Shown: piece after piece, positions 44,372-53,751 of the stretch
How the letters are laid out: the number at the start of each line of letters is the position of its first letter
How positions within the stretch are numbered: the stretch's first letter is position 1
Source of the DNA: Providencia sp. R33
Lineage (GTDB): Bacteria; Pseudomonadota; Gammaproteobacteria; Enterobacterales; Enterobacteriaceae
Assembly (NCBI RefSeq): GCF_019343475.1
Contig: NZ_CP072453.1
Location: forward strand, 1,984,001 to 2,048,000
Direction of reading: 5' to 3'
DNA: 64,000 bases
Position numbers and translations under genes: made by a program
Notes under the pieces: generated by a model
Database searches by the model: none
What the model was told of the DNA's origin: nothing
The model's input: the letters and a program-made list of their open reading frames with translations, nothing else

Positions 44372-45133
44372 TTACTGAATACTATATCCGCCATCAATCA
44401 CTAAATTATGTCCCGTGATCATATCGGAAGCATCACTAGCTAAAAAGAGCGCGCAGGCAGCAATTTCTGACGGTTCCGCAAAACGCCTTGCTGGGATTTT
44501 CTCTTTCATTTCATCGCCTTTTGGCCCTTCCCATGCTTTTTTGCCCAGCTCAGTGAGAACGATAGTCGGTGATATCGCATTGGTTTGAATGCCCTTAGGG
44601 CTCCACTCTAATGCCAAAACCTGGGTTAAACCAATAATCGCGGCCTTGCTTGCACAATAAGCAGCATGTTGATCCAATGCAATAACTCCGGCCTGTGATG
44701 CCATATTAATTACCTTACCTTTTCCTTGTTTAATCATGATATTACCTGCTGCTTGGCACACAAGGAATGTACCTTTAAGATTGACATTCATGGTCAAATC
44801 CCAGTCCTGCTCACTTAAATGCTCTGCGGGTGCCAATGCAACAATCCCCGCACTATTGACTGCAATATCCAATGCACCGTAATGATTTACCACTTGCTCA
44901 ACCATTTGCAATACAGAATCCTTCTTTGTAATATCACATTGAATACCAATGGTATTTTTCATTCCGTTAGCAACATCAATGACGTTCTCAGACTTATCAA
45001 CCAAAGCAACCTTGGCGCCTTTTTCCACATAGAGTTGTGCAATTGCTAAACCAATACCTGCAGCACCCCCTGTGATTAATGCAACTTTACCATCAAGAGA
45101 AAATTGGGTATTAAAACCATTAAATTTTGCCAT
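44372..45133 (-). CDS. SDR-family D-threitol dehydrogenase-like protein
   Basis: This 253-residue short-chain dehydrogenase has the cofactor motif TGGAAGIG near residue 21, NSAG near 92 and the catalytic Ser/Tyr/Lys in NMASQAG and YCASKAA (about 145-163). It resembles D-threitol dehydrogenase (DthD) and GolD-type polyol dehydrogenases. Oxidation of D-threitol to D-erythrulose would feed the same kinase and isomerase as EltD. It has its own promoter region with a copy of the shared palindrome at 45324. Xylitol or D-arabitol are other possible substrates. Confidence 0.78.
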   Translation of the reverse strand: MAKFNGFNTQFSLDGKVALITGGAAGIGLAIAQLYVEKGAKVALVDKSENVIDVANGMKNTIGIQCDITKKDSVLQMVEQVVNHYGALDIAVNSAGIVALAPAEHLSEQDWDLTMNVNLKGTFLVCQAAGNIMIKQGKGKVINMASQAGVIALDQHAAYCASKAAIIGLTQVLALEWSPKGIQTNAISPTIVLTELGKKAWEGPKGDEMKEKIPARRFAEPSEIAACALFLASDASDMITGHNLVIDGGYSIQ

Positions 45134-45625
45134 TTTGATTCCTTAATATCATGAGGTGATATTTAACATTGGGAGATATAGATATTGGGTTCATCCAACC
45201 CCTTAATAACCTATGAATGTTTAGTTATTTAATTAAGATAATATTATTTAAATATAATATCTACATCCATAATTTAAAATAAAGCGCCACATCCCATTAT
45301 TTATATAATAATAGAAAACCATAAGAACATATGTTCAAAATAAAATTAAATTTGATTATTTGTCTATATTCATTATCTATTCTAAAGTCATCCAATCTCT
45401 TTTATTGTTTAAAATAACACCACATACACACAATAATCGTATTCTAGCTAGCCTTAGATAATCCGACTTTACATAATGCAGTGTAAATTTCACAATAACT
45501 AGCGCATACTATTAGTTATATCTAAATTGATATCAAACAAAGCCAATAGCCTGATATCAGATAAAATAGAGAAATAGCTCTCATTCGCGTTAATAACGTG
45601 AATTGATTACATAGGTCATGGAAAA
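45134..45625. other. AT-rich divergent promoter region between the SDR gene and fetA
   Basis: The 492 bases hold no ORF I would support. Apart from the palindrome at 45324 it is plain AT-rich sequence, and must carry promoters for the SDR gene (leftward) and fetAB (rightward). Confidence 0.6.
45324..45337. promoter_or_regulatory. Operator-like palindrome before the SDR gene
   Basis: AGAACATATGTTCA matches TGAAC-N4-GTTCA with one mismatch, and its core GAACATATGTTC is a perfect 12-bp palindrome. It lies about 190 bases before the SDR start. Confidence 0.6.
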
Positions 45626-46279
45626 ATGGAAAAAAACCGTTCACTACTGCAACTAAAGGATATTGGCTATTCGATTGATGAGAAAACGATTCTTGATAAT
45701 GTGCAGATTAACCTACATGCCAGCGAATTTAAACTCATTACAGGGCCATCCGGTTGTGGAAAAAGTACTTTATTAAAGATTGTGGCATCACTGATTTCCC
45801 CAACCCAAGGGAGTATTATTTTTAACGGGCGAGACATTAATAATCTCTCTCCTGAGACCTACCGTCAGCAAGTGTCATATTGTACTCAAACCCCCGCATT
45901 ATTCGGGGCTACAGTTTACGACAACTTAGTTTTCCCTTACCAAATCAGAAAACAACCTTTTGATAAAACAAAAATTATCAGTGACTTGCAGCATTTTTCA
46001 TTGCCTGAAACTATTCTTGAGAAAGGAATTAACGAGCTTTCGGGAGGCGAAAAACAGCGCATTTCATTAATTCGAAATTTACAGTTCCTACCCGAAATTT
46101 TACTGCTAGATGAAATCACGAGCGCCCTAGATGAAGAAAATAAAGTCAAAGTGAATGAATTAATTCATAAACTGGCGATAGAAAAAGGTATTGGGGTTTT
46201 ATGGGTGACTCATGACCAAGATGAAATTGCCCATGCAAATGAAATCATCACCCTTCCCGTTCATCTGGCTAAACAATAG
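45626..46279 (+). CDS. fetA: FetA, ATP-binding subunit of iron exporter
   Basis: This 217-residue ABC ATPase has Walker A GPSGCGKST near residue 40, signature LSGGEKQR near 138, Walker B ILLLDEITSALDEE near 155 and H-loop THDQ. In E. coli FetA (YbbL) with FetB exports iron and increases tolerance to oxidative stress. FetB begins nine bases after the stop. It is unrelated by function to the polyol genes around it. Confidence 0.88.
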   Translation: MEKNRSLLQLKDIGYSIDEKTILDNVQINLHASEFKLITGPSGCGKSTLLKIVASLISPTQGSIIFNGRDINNLSPETYRQQVSYCTQTPALFGATVYDNLVFPYQIRKQPFDKTKIISDLQHFSLPETILEKGINELSGGEKQRISLIRNLQFLPEILLLDEITSALDEENKVKVNELIHKLAIEKGIGVLWVTHDQDEIAHANEIITLPVHLAKQ

Positions 46280-46288
46280 GATACTATC

Positions 46289-47065
46289 GTGCATCAACCT
46301 GCCATTTCCAATGAGTCTCTTACGTTTTCTATCATGTTAGTCTTAGTGGCGATTTTTATTAGTCATAAAGAAAAGCTGTCTTTAGAAAAAGATATTATTT
46401 GGAGTACCTGCCGTGCCATTATTCAATTATTGATAGCTGGCTATATCTTAAAATATATTTTTAATGTTGATCATGCGGTTCTCACTGTGGCTTTAGTACT
46501 CTTTATTTGTGTCAATGCTGCGTGGAATGCCAAGAAAAGAAGTAAATATTTAGATAAAATCTATCTCACTGCTTTTATTGCGATTACGTCAGGCACCTTT
46601 CTCACGCTACTCGTCTTAATTCTCACCAAAGCCATTGCGTTTACCCCAATGCAAGTCATACCGATTACGGGGATGATTGCGGGAAATGCAATGATAGCTG
46701 TCGGGTTATGTTTTAATAATTTGGGGCAACGATTTGCCAGCCAGCAGCAGCAAATTCAAGAGATGTTAAGCCTTGGAGCTACGCCTAAAGTGGCTTCTGC
46801 ATCAATCATTCGGGAAAGTATTCGCGCCTCGTTAATCCCTACTGTTGATTCCGCTAAAACGGTGGGTATTGTCAGCTTACCAGGGATGATGTCGGGGTTA
46901 ATTTTTGCGGGGGTCGACCCATTACAGGCCGTAAAATACCAAATTATGGTGACTTTTATGTTATTAGCCACTGCCAGTCTTTCGACAATATTAGCAGGCT
47001 ATATGACTTACATTAAATTTTATAATCAACGTCATCAGTTATTGGTTGAAACCTTAAATAAATAA
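46289..47065 (+). CDS. fetB: FetB, permease subunit of iron exporter
   Basis: This 258-residue membrane protein of the YbbM/FetB family has about six to seven membrane segments and the conserved motifs PITGMIAGNAMIAVGL near residue 129 and VGIVSLPGMMSGLIFAG near 189. The start is GTG with an AGGA site; FetA lies just upstream. A weak hairpin (GTGTTGCCTG with CAGGCAGCAC) at about 47080-47106 may end the transcript. Confidence 0.88.
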   Translation: MHQPAISNESLTFSIMLVLVAIFISHKEKLSLEKDIIWSTCRAIIQLLIAGYILKYIFNVDHAVLTVALVLFICVNAAWNAKKRSKYLDKIYLTAFIAITSGTFLTLLVLILTKAIAFTPMQVIPITGMIAGNAMIAVGLCFNNLGQRFASQQQQIQEMLSLGATPKVASASIIRESIRASLIPTVDSAKTVGIVSLPGMMSGLIFAGVDPLQAVKYQIMVTFMLLATASLSTILAGYMTYIKFYNQRHQLLVETLNK

Positions 47066-47125
47066 CCCTCAACATTTCGTGTTGCCTGTTTTTCTACAGG
47101 CAGCACTTCATTTATATCCTGCATT

Positions 47126-48154
47126 TTATCTTATTCCAACAGGTGATACCTCGATTAATTGCGGTTGATTATCCCCCTCATCAATCAGCTTGAAAATATG
47201 GTTGAGCATTGTTGGCACATCTTGCTTCACCATTTCAATCTCATTACCTAATAGTGCCACAAACGGATCCCAGTCAAAACACCCTAAGTTAGGTTGATTT
47301 TCACCTGTACAACCTTGCTCCCCTAACCAACGCATCACCCCTTCTAATGAAATAGTGGAGTTAATAAACAGACCTCCTTGGGCTATTTTTTGTAAGTTTC
47401 CACGGTGCTTTTTAACAAAAGTAGACAAGGCTTTTTCCGCTTTTTCAGGAGCATACCCACAAGCTAAAATATTTTCATTTGGAACAGTAATGCCCATTTC
47501 ATTATGCGCATCAATAAAGCCGCGTATACGTTCGCGGGTATTATGGTCGTGCTCACGCCCACCAATAAAAATTAGCGGATTATTTAACGTTTCAGAACAC
47601 CCCTTTTTGTTTAAAATTCGCAGTGTGAGGTTTTTTGCACCGAGATAATTATCTGAAATTACAGATGGTGCTAAAGTACCAGGCAAATCCAAATTTAATG
47701 TTGGCACACCTGAAGATTGACAAATCTCAGTGATTTTATCTGGGTTCGTTGCCCCTGTCGAAATCAACCAATCCACCTGGTAAGATAACATGGTACGCGC
47801 CGCTTCTAACTCCAATTTAGGATCACGACGCGTACAGGTAATAATCGGAAATAACCCTCTTTCTCGCGCCATTTCCTCAAAATGTTCCACTATCGAACCA
47901 AAGTAACGGTTATCGTATTTTGGTACCAACATACCAATGATTTTTGATTTATTACTGCGCAGTAAGCTGGCTTGTTTGTTAACTGAATAATTTTGCTCCT
48001 GCGCAATACGCATCACTTTTTCAGCCAATTGCGCACTAATACGCCTTTTTTGCCAATTTCCATTAAGAACCGCACTCACCGCACTCGCTGAAACACCAGC
48101 CAGCTCCGCAAGGTCGTAGATCGTTGTTTTCTTATTTTGTCTGATCTTTGTCAC
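47126..48154 (-). CDS. rbtR: RbtR, LacI-family repressor of ribitol genes
   Basis: This 342-residue LacI-type repressor has an N-terminal helix-turn-helix (TIYDLAELAGVSASAVSAVL, about residues 10-29) and a periplasmic-binding-protein-like effector domain (GMLVPKYDNRYFGS near 72). It resembles Klebsiella RbtR as I recall it. The GTG at 48154 with GGAG ten bases upstream gives the normal LacI start; the frame is open 25 codons more. It is divergent from rbtD with a 234-base region between. Confidence 0.85.
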   Translation of the reverse strand: MTKIRQNKKTTIYDLAELAGVSASAVSAVLNGNWQKRRISAQLAEKVMRIAQEQNYSVNKQASLLRSNKSKIIGMLVPKYDNRYFGSIVEHFEEMARERGLFPIITCTRRDPKLELEAARTMLSYQVDWLISTGATNPDKITEICQSSGVPTLNLDLPGTLAPSVISDNYLGAKNLTLRILNKKGCSETLNNPLIFIGGREHDHNTRERIRGFIDAHNEMGITVPNENILACGYAPEKAEKALSTFVKKHRGNLQKIAQGGLFINSTISLEGVMRWLGEQGCTGENQPNLGCFDWDPFVALLGNEIEMVKQDVPTMLNHIFKLIDEGDNQPQLIEVSPVGIR

Positions 48155-48388
48155 AGATTCATATCTCCATTTTTTCCTAGCTTGACACCAAAGTACAAAA
48201 GTCGCAATACTGCTACATCGATTGAGCAATATTGAAATTGATGAAGCATGAGTTGGTATAATGAAAAAGAATTAATATCAATCCATCCTATGCAGCCACC
48301 TTAACGAGTTCAGTGACTCATTGTCATCTCATTGATTTCATTATTTTTCACTTTCTTTTTTGCTAAAATCCGATTGGAGTAAATCATT

Positions 48389-49117
48389 ATGGCTATTTCC
48401 ATTGAAAACAAAGTCGCCGCAATTACAGGTGCGGCATCTGGTATTGGTCTTGAATGTGCTCGTACACTCATCAAAGCAGGTGTCAAAGTGGTTCTGATTG
48501 ACCGTGCTGAAGATAGATTAAATCAACTTGTTGCTGAATTAGGCGAAAATGCGATCCCTCTAGTCATTGATTTAATGAACACAAAACAAGTCGATGGCAT
48601 GTTAGATGCTATTCTCGAAAAAGCAGGCCGTTTAGATATTTTCCATGCAAATGCAGGCGCTTATATTGGTGGTCCTGTGGCGGAAGGCGATCCCGATGTT
48701 TGGGATAAAGTGTTAAATCTCAATATTAATGCTGCTTTTCGTAGTGTCCGTGCCGTTTTACCTCACTTTATTGCTCAAAAATCTGGCGATGTCTTATTCA
48801 CCAGCTCAATCGCAGGCGTTGTACCTGTTATTTGGGAGCCAATTTACACAGCTTCTAAATTTGCAGTTCAAGCTTTTGTTCACTCGACTCGCCGCCAAGT
48901 TGCAGAACATGGTGTCCGTGTTGGTGCCGTTTTACCTGGTCCAGTGGTTACTGCATTGTTGGATGACTGGCCAAAAGAAAAAATGGAAGAAGCGCTGGCA
49001 AATGGTAGCTTAATGCAACCGATTGAAGTGGCTGAAGCCGTTCTCTTTATGCTAACTCGCCCAAAACATGTCACGGTTCGTGACCTTGTCATTGTGCCAA
49101 ACAGTGTTGACCTTTAA
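48389..49117 (+). CDS. rbtD: RbtD, ribitol 2-dehydrogenase
   Basis: This 242-residue short-chain dehydrogenase has the cofactor motif TGAASGIG near residue 14, NAGAY near 89 and catalytic Ser/Tyr/Lys in FTSSIAG and YTASKFA (about 137-156). Segments IFHANAGAYIGGPVAEGDP and VLPGPVVTALLDDWPK closely match Klebsiella ribitol dehydrogenase. It oxidises ribitol to D-ribulose with NAD+. GGAG precedes the ATG. The kinase gene follows after 40 bases. Confidence 0.92.
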   Translation: MAISIENKVAAITGAASGIGLECARTLIKAGVKVVLIDRAEDRLNQLVAELGENAIPLVIDLMNTKQVDGMLDAILEKAGRLDIFHANAGAYIGGPVAEGDPDVWDKVLNLNINAAFRSVRAVLPHFIAQKSGDVLFTSSIAGVVPVIWEPIYTASKFAVQAFVHSTRRQVAEHGVRVGAVLPGPVVTALLDDWPKEKMEEALANGSLMQPIEVAEAVLFMLTRPKHVTVRDLVIVPNSVDL

Positions 49118-49157
49118 CGCTTTTTTCAGTCCGTAATGGTTAATTTTTGGAGGTAAA

Positions 49158-50777
49158 ATGCATCATTCAACCCCTCAAAATGATAAAGTGGTTATCGGCA
49201 TTGATGTTGGTACAGGCAGTGCTCGCGCTGGCGTATTTGATATGACAGGCAAAATGCTGGCGTCTGCCAAGCAAGATATTACCCTTTATCGAGATAGCGC
49301 CCACTTCGCTGAGCAGTCCAGTAACCAAATTTGGGAAGCTGTTTGCTACTGTGTTAAGCAAGCTGTCACGACTTCAAATATTTCTGCGCAACAGGTGGCA
49401 GGAATTGGCTTCGATGCAACCTGCTCACTTGTGGTGATTGGGCACGATAAACAGCCTATTTCTGTTAGCCCTAGTCAAGATCCAAACCGTAACATTATTG
49501 TCTGGATGGATCACCGTGCAACTGAACAAGCCGAACGTATTAATCTGTTAAAACACCCTGTTTTAAACTATGTAGGTGGCAAAATTTCCCCTGAAATGGA
49601 AACGCCAAAGATCTTATGGTTAAAAGAAAACTTGCCTCAAACCTATGAAAAAGCGTGGCAATTCTTTGATTTAGCTGATTTCTTAACGTGGAAATCAACT
49701 GACTCATTAGCACGCTCAACCTGCACCGTCACTTGCAAATGGACTTATCTCGCTCATGAGAAACGCTGGGATGCAGACTATTTCCATCAAATTGGTTTAT
49801 CTGAACTTGCTGATGAAAAATTTGCCCGAATTGGCCAATTGATTGTTGAACCGGGAACTCCTTGTGGTTCTGGCTTAACAGACGATGCAGCAAAGCAAAT
49901 GGGCTTATTAGCAGGTACACCTGTTGCATCGGGTATGATTGATGCCCACGCAGGGGGGATTGGTACGGTGGGTGTCAATGGTGATGCGACTGCCAACATG
50001 GCATATGTTTTTGGTACGTCATCTTGCACCATGACAACAACCAAAGAGCCTGTTTTCATACCCGGTGTTTGGGGCCCGTATTACAGTGCGATGGTACCAG
50101 GCATGTGGTTAAATGAGGGTGGACAAAGTGCTGCGGGTGCAGCGATTGATCAGCTACTTTCCCTTCATCCAGCATGCGCAGGCACAAAAATCACCGCAAA
50201 AGAGCATGGGAAGCCACTTCCAGTCTATTTAGCTGACCTTGTGTTAGAAAAAGCTACGTCGGCATCTCAATCTGTTGAACTTGCTGAAAAAATTCATGTT
50301 GTTCCTGAATTTTTAGGTAACCGCGCACCATTTGCTGATCCACATGCAAGAGCGGTCATTGCAGGACTCACCATGGACAACAGCTTAGAGAATCTACTGT
50401 CATTTTATATTGCTGGTGTATGTGGTATTGGCTATGGTTTAAGACAAATCATTGAGGCACAAGCAAAATCAGGGGCTGCAATTGAAAATATTGTCGTTAG
50501 TGGTGGTGCAGGACAGCACCCATTAATTCGCCAGTTATTAGCAGATACATGTGGCGTCCCCGTCATTTCCACACAAGCAAGTGAACCTGTTTTACTTGGT
50601 TCAGCCATCTTAGGTGCTGTAGCGGGTAAAATTTGTGGCGATGTCGCCCAAGCCATGGATCAATTTAGTGAAATTGATTTAACTTACCATGCAGATGAAA
50701 GCTATAAAACTTGTCATGATACGCGTTTTGCTTCTTTTATAAAGCTTCAGCAATGCGCAAGAGAACTCAAAGGTTAA
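49158..50777 (+). CDS. rbtK: RbtK, D-ribulokinase
   Basis: This 539-residue FGGY-family kinase has GIDVGTGSARAGVFD near residue 14, GIGFDATCSLVV near 82, VWMDHRATEQAERI near 115, DAHAGGIGTVG near 265 and VSGGAGQHPLIRQLLAD near 442. It converts D-ribulose to D-ribulose 5-phosphate, completing ribitol entry into the pentose phosphate pathway. GGAGG precedes the ATG. In Klebsiella rbtT follows; here a terminator and an unrelated gene follow instead, so transport must come from elsewhere. Confidence 0.92.
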   Translation: MHHSTPQNDKVVIGIDVGTGSARAGVFDMTGKMLASAKQDITLYRDSAHFAEQSSNQIWEAVCYCVKQAVTTSNISAQQVAGIGFDATCSLVVIGHDKQPISVSPSQDPNRNIIVWMDHRATEQAERINLLKHPVLNYVGGKISPEMETPKILWLKENLPQTYEKAWQFFDLADFLTWKSTDSLARSTCTVTCKWTYLAHEKRWDADYFHQIGLSELADEKFARIGQLIVEPGTPCGSGLTDDAAKQMGLLAGTPVASGMIDAHAGGIGTVGVNGDATANMAYVFGTSSCTMTTTKEPVFIPGVWGPYYSAMVPGMWLNEGGQSAAGAAIDQLLSLHPACAGTKITAKEHGKPLPVYLADLVLEKATSASQSVELAEKIHVVPEFLGNRAPFADPHARAVIAGLTMDNSLENLLSFYIAGVCGIGYGLRQIIEAQAKSGAAIENIVVSGGAGQHPLIRQLLADTCGVPVISTQASEPVLLGSAILGAVAGKICGDVAQAMDQFSEIDLTYHADESYKTCHDTRFASFIKLQQCARELKG

Positions 50778-50789
50778 AATATCTTCCGA

Positions 50790-50816
50790 TAAAGAAAGCC
50801 GTTTTGGCTTTCTTTA
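50790..50816 (+). terminator. Intrinsic terminator after rbtK
   Basis: AAAGAAAGCC and GGCTTTCTTT pair around GTTTT. It closes the ribitol operon directly after rbtK. Confidence 0.88.
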
Positions 50817-50831
50817 TCCCCCACTGTAGAA

Positions 50832-51221
50832 TTAGAAACAGTACTTGTCCCATAGCGCATCCATCATTTCCATGGGTAATAAATCATAATCCCCTTCCAC
50901 TAGCGGAATGGACATTATGACACGTCCGTCCTTACCATTATAGGCTTTCACGACAAACTTTTTATAGCCTTCGAGTCGAGCATTCTTCACTCGAAATACC
51001 TCGCCACAGACATAACCTAAGTCCCCTTTATCTGCTGTCTGTCGAATGAAATTATATTTCACATTTCGAAAAGAAGCTGATTCAGGATATGACAAATAAT
51101 CCTCTACATTGGCCTTTGCCATTTTGACCAAATCAGGGGTTGGAGAATAGTTCAGCATGACCCCAAAAATAAAAGAGCACCCTGTTAACAATAGGATTGT
51201 GAGCAATTTTATTATGTTCAT
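50832..51221 (-). CDS. Small exported, probable lipoprotein
   Basis: I do not recognise this 129-residue protein. Its N-terminus MNIIKLLTILLLTGC fits a lipoprotein signal with lipobox LLTGC and Cys at 15, though the hydrophobic stretch continues (SFIFGVML), so a membrane anchor is possible. The rest has three more Cys (YVCGEVF, KYCF) and a pattern of YLSYPESASFRNVKY followed by GYVCGEVF seen in small envelope proteins. It stands alone. Confidence 0.7.
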   Translation of the reverse strand: MNIIKLLTILLLTGCSFIFGVMLNYSPTPDLVKMAKANVEDYLSYPESASFRNVKYNFIRQTADKGDLGYVCGEVFRVKNARLEGYKKFVVKAYNGKDGRVIMSIPLVEGDYDLLPMEMMDALWDKYCF

Positions 51222-52262
51222 ATATTTAAGCTCTCATAAACGCAGTAACACATCCAATTGACCAAAACTGTTCACCACACCTTTCATAAAAGGTATGTAA
51301 GTAGATATATTTAGTTAATTGTAAGAAAGTAATAATTATTTTAATTACGGGGTTGGCAATCCATATAAGAATAATTTATTAGAAAGAACCCCCAGCTAAT
51401 ATCTGTTTCATATAAAAGTCACGATTGGCAGAAAATCGATTTACTCTAATCAATACAATCAAACCCGTATTTATACTTCATTTTACCCATTACATGAGTA
51501 AGTATACCAGTATTGAACCTTGAATATAAATAGTACCTTAAAGATTAACTGTTGCAATTTGTATTTTTTATACAATAAAGGTTTCATACTTACCGTACCA
51601 GAAACAACAATCTGCCTTAACAGTTTAATACTGTTTAATGTTACTTATATTCAATATATTATTAAATAATACAATGTATATAATAGTGTTGCTAACTGTG
51701 AATAAACCCGTATTATGAGTAATGATACTCAATTAATGCGTAAATTAAATTTACAATATAAATTCCTTAATTAACTATTTAAATTCAACCACCCAAATAA
51801 AAACAAAAACATGTTTAATTTCAATTGGATAAAATAAAACAATCAATTGACACTTTTATCAAAAAAAGCTTTTATAAAATATACTTTCGTCTTCTTATTT
51901 TACATCCCCTACTAACAATAACAGTAAATCCATCAAAGCAAAATCATATAATACATTGATTAATAAAAACAAAAACAAACCGCACTCATGCATGATATTA
52001 TTGAAACCGTAAAAAACAAAAGCGAATAACAATATATTAACAATTAACCCATAAGAATATTTAACTTAAATTTACTTAAAAGTACTATTGTATTTTCAAT
52101 ATAAAGTAAATAGCCCTTGTGCTACCTATCATAAATCGCCAAAAATACAGAATATTCTTACATTCCCTAAGCATTCAACGAATACATAAAATTATCCGAC
52201 GAGAATTGACAAAATAATATTGTAAAATCAGGTAGCATTTGCAGCCTAAAAAAGGGGATTCC
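51222..52262. other. 1-kb AT-rich gene-free region
   Basis: This stretch has no ORF I would support on either strand, no tRNA and no clear repeat. It is extremely AT-rich with many short TAATAT/ATAAAA runs. It lies just outside the prophage and may be a remnant of older insertions. Confidence 0.6.
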
Positions 52263-52565
52263 ATGACTAATATCCAACTACTATTACTAGCAACAAACAA
52301 TCTCACCCATAATACTGAGCTTAGCCACTCACAAGAATCCTATGTCTACCAGTATTACCACACACATGTAGCCAATCAATTTGCAAATATTGCAGACTTT
52401 ATGTCTGACTTTATGCATAAAATGGCAGAAGCTATAAATGATGACAATTTAGTCGCTGTATCTCGCGAACAAATTTATCTCGCGATTGAACAGTATCTGA
52501 TCATTGCAAAGAAGCGTTATATTGAAAGGCAAAAGTTATTGCAGAAAATTGCTGAGAAAAAATAA
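52263..52565 (+). CDS. Hypothetical small helical protein next to the prophage
   Basis: This 100-residue protein is of unknown function, with no signal peptide or membrane segment; it is largely alpha-helical by composition (FMSDFMHKMAEAIND, EQYLIIAKKRYIERQKLLQK). The ATG at 52263 has a GGGG-rich ribosome site eight bases upstream; an upstream in-frame start adds eight residues. It is followed by a terminator, and then by the likely att region, so it may be host or a phage moron at the edge. Confidence 0.65.
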   Translation: MTNIQLLLLATNNLTHNTELSHSQESYVYQYYHTHVANQFANIADFMSDFMHKMAEAINDDNLVAVSREQIYLAIEQYLIIAKKRYIERQKLLQKIAEKK

Positions 52566-52567
52566 AA

Positions 52568-52591
52568 CAGGCCCCATAATGAGGCCTTTTA
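52568..52591 (+). terminator. Intrinsic terminator before the integrase
   Basis: AGGCC and GGCCT pair around CCATAATGA, followed by TTTT; it ends the small gene at 52263-52565. Confidence 0.75.
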
Positions 52592-52644
52592 AATCCCTCT
52601 AAAATCAATATATTCAATAAAAACAATATATTAATTAGATAGAT

Positions 52645-52671
52645 AAAAGCGCTTAAAAGTGCTTAAACACG
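52645..52671. promoter_or_regulatory. Possible attachment/Cox-binding region next to int
   Basis: Two GCTTAAA repeats start at 52652 and 52662, ten bases apart, just beyond the integrase stop. P2 Cox boxes are TTAAAG-like and cluster near attP, so this may be an att arm region. The att core cannot be fixed without the other end. Confidence 0.3.
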
Positions 52672-53685
52672 CTATAGTGTGGTCAGCGTGTGGACACTTT
52701 TATTCATTCCAGCCTGCCCTTTTAAAGGGTTGTATGAAATGGCATCCTGAAGAAAATCAGGAGCAAAATGCGCATATGTTAAAGTCTGTTTTAACGAGCT
52801 ATGACCTAATATTTTTTGAAGTGTAATAATGCTTCCTCCATTCATCATAAAATGTGTAGCAAATGTATGTCGTAGAGAATGCACGGCCTGCCCTTGAGGC
52901 AATGAGGGTTTTGCTTCTTTTAGTAAGCGGCGAAAATCCTTATAGCGAACATTCGGAAAAAGTAGCCCTTTCTTATTGTTACATATCAGCTCAGCGACTT
53001 CGGGCGATATTGGTACCGTCCGTACCTTGCCTGTTTTGGTATATGTAAACCTGACTCTATTTTCTATGACATGTTCTCTTTTCAGTTTCATCGCTTCCCC
53101 CCACCTAGCACCGGTACTTAAACATAAAACTGCAATGTTATAGTTGTCACCGGAAAGATTCGCTAAAAGTAATTTGATGTCTTCATCCGTTAAATAAGAC
53201 ATCTCAGGTACTTGCTCTTTGTATTTTCCAAAGTCAGCTAATGGGTGCGTACCCTTGTAAAAATTAGTTTTAATAAGGTCTGAAAAAACACCTCTTAATG
53301 CCGTTATTTCTTTATTTACCGTTGATGCTTTTATCCCTTTTGCTCGCCTTATTTCTGCATATATAGAAAGTCGGCTATTAGTCAATTGAGATACGGCAGG
53401 ATCGGATAGTCCATTGCAAACTCGCTCTGCTTTTTTTCTGTGACTAACCCCATGTTCTGCATGCTTACCAAACAATTCCCACCACTGAGTAATTAATTCA
53501 CTCAGCTTCCTATTATCAACTAACTTTGGTAACCATTCTTTTTCACTATGGTTCGCCAAGGTATAACGCTCAAAAGCAATTGCTTCATGCTTTTTATTAA
53601 ATTTCCGTCTGATCCGCTTTCCATTGCGCCCAGTCGGCCTAATGTCCACTTCATATCGACCATCTTCGAGTTTCTTAATTGACAT
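52672..53685 (-). CDS. int: P2-type tyrosine integrase
   Basis: This 337-residue tyrosine recombinase has an N-terminal arm-binding region (MSIKKLEDGRYEVDIRPTGR), a SAM-like core-binding domain and the catalytic domain. The catalytic Arg is in GARWGEAMKLK near residue 200, the His-Arg pair in HSLRHTFATHF near 270 and the nucleophile Tyr in LGHSSLKQTLTYAHF near 305. It integrates and excises the prophage. The ATG at 53685 has GGAGGG upstream. A 13-codon upstream extension is less likely. Confidence 0.92.
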   Translation of the reverse strand: MSIKKLEDGRYEVDIRPTGRNGKRIRRKFNKKHEAIAFERYTLANHSEKEWLPKLVDNRKLSELITQWWELFGKHAEHGVSHRKKAERVCNGLSDPAVSQLTNSRLSIYAEIRRAKGIKASTVNKEITALRGVFSDLIKTNFYKGTHPLADFGKYKEQVPEMSYLTDEDIKLLLANLSGDNYNIAVLCLSTGARWGEAMKLKREHVIENRVRFTYTKTGKVRTVPISPEVAELICNNKKGLLFPNVRYKDFRRLLKEAKPSLPQGQAVHSLRHTFATHFMMNGGSIITLQKILGHSSLKQTLTYAHFAPDFLQDAISYNPLKGQAGMNKSVHTLTTL

Positions 53686-53751
53686 AAGAATTCCCTCCAA
53701 TGGTAGAAAGACTTTGTGAATCAATAAATTCGCAAAAATCTTGATGTAATG

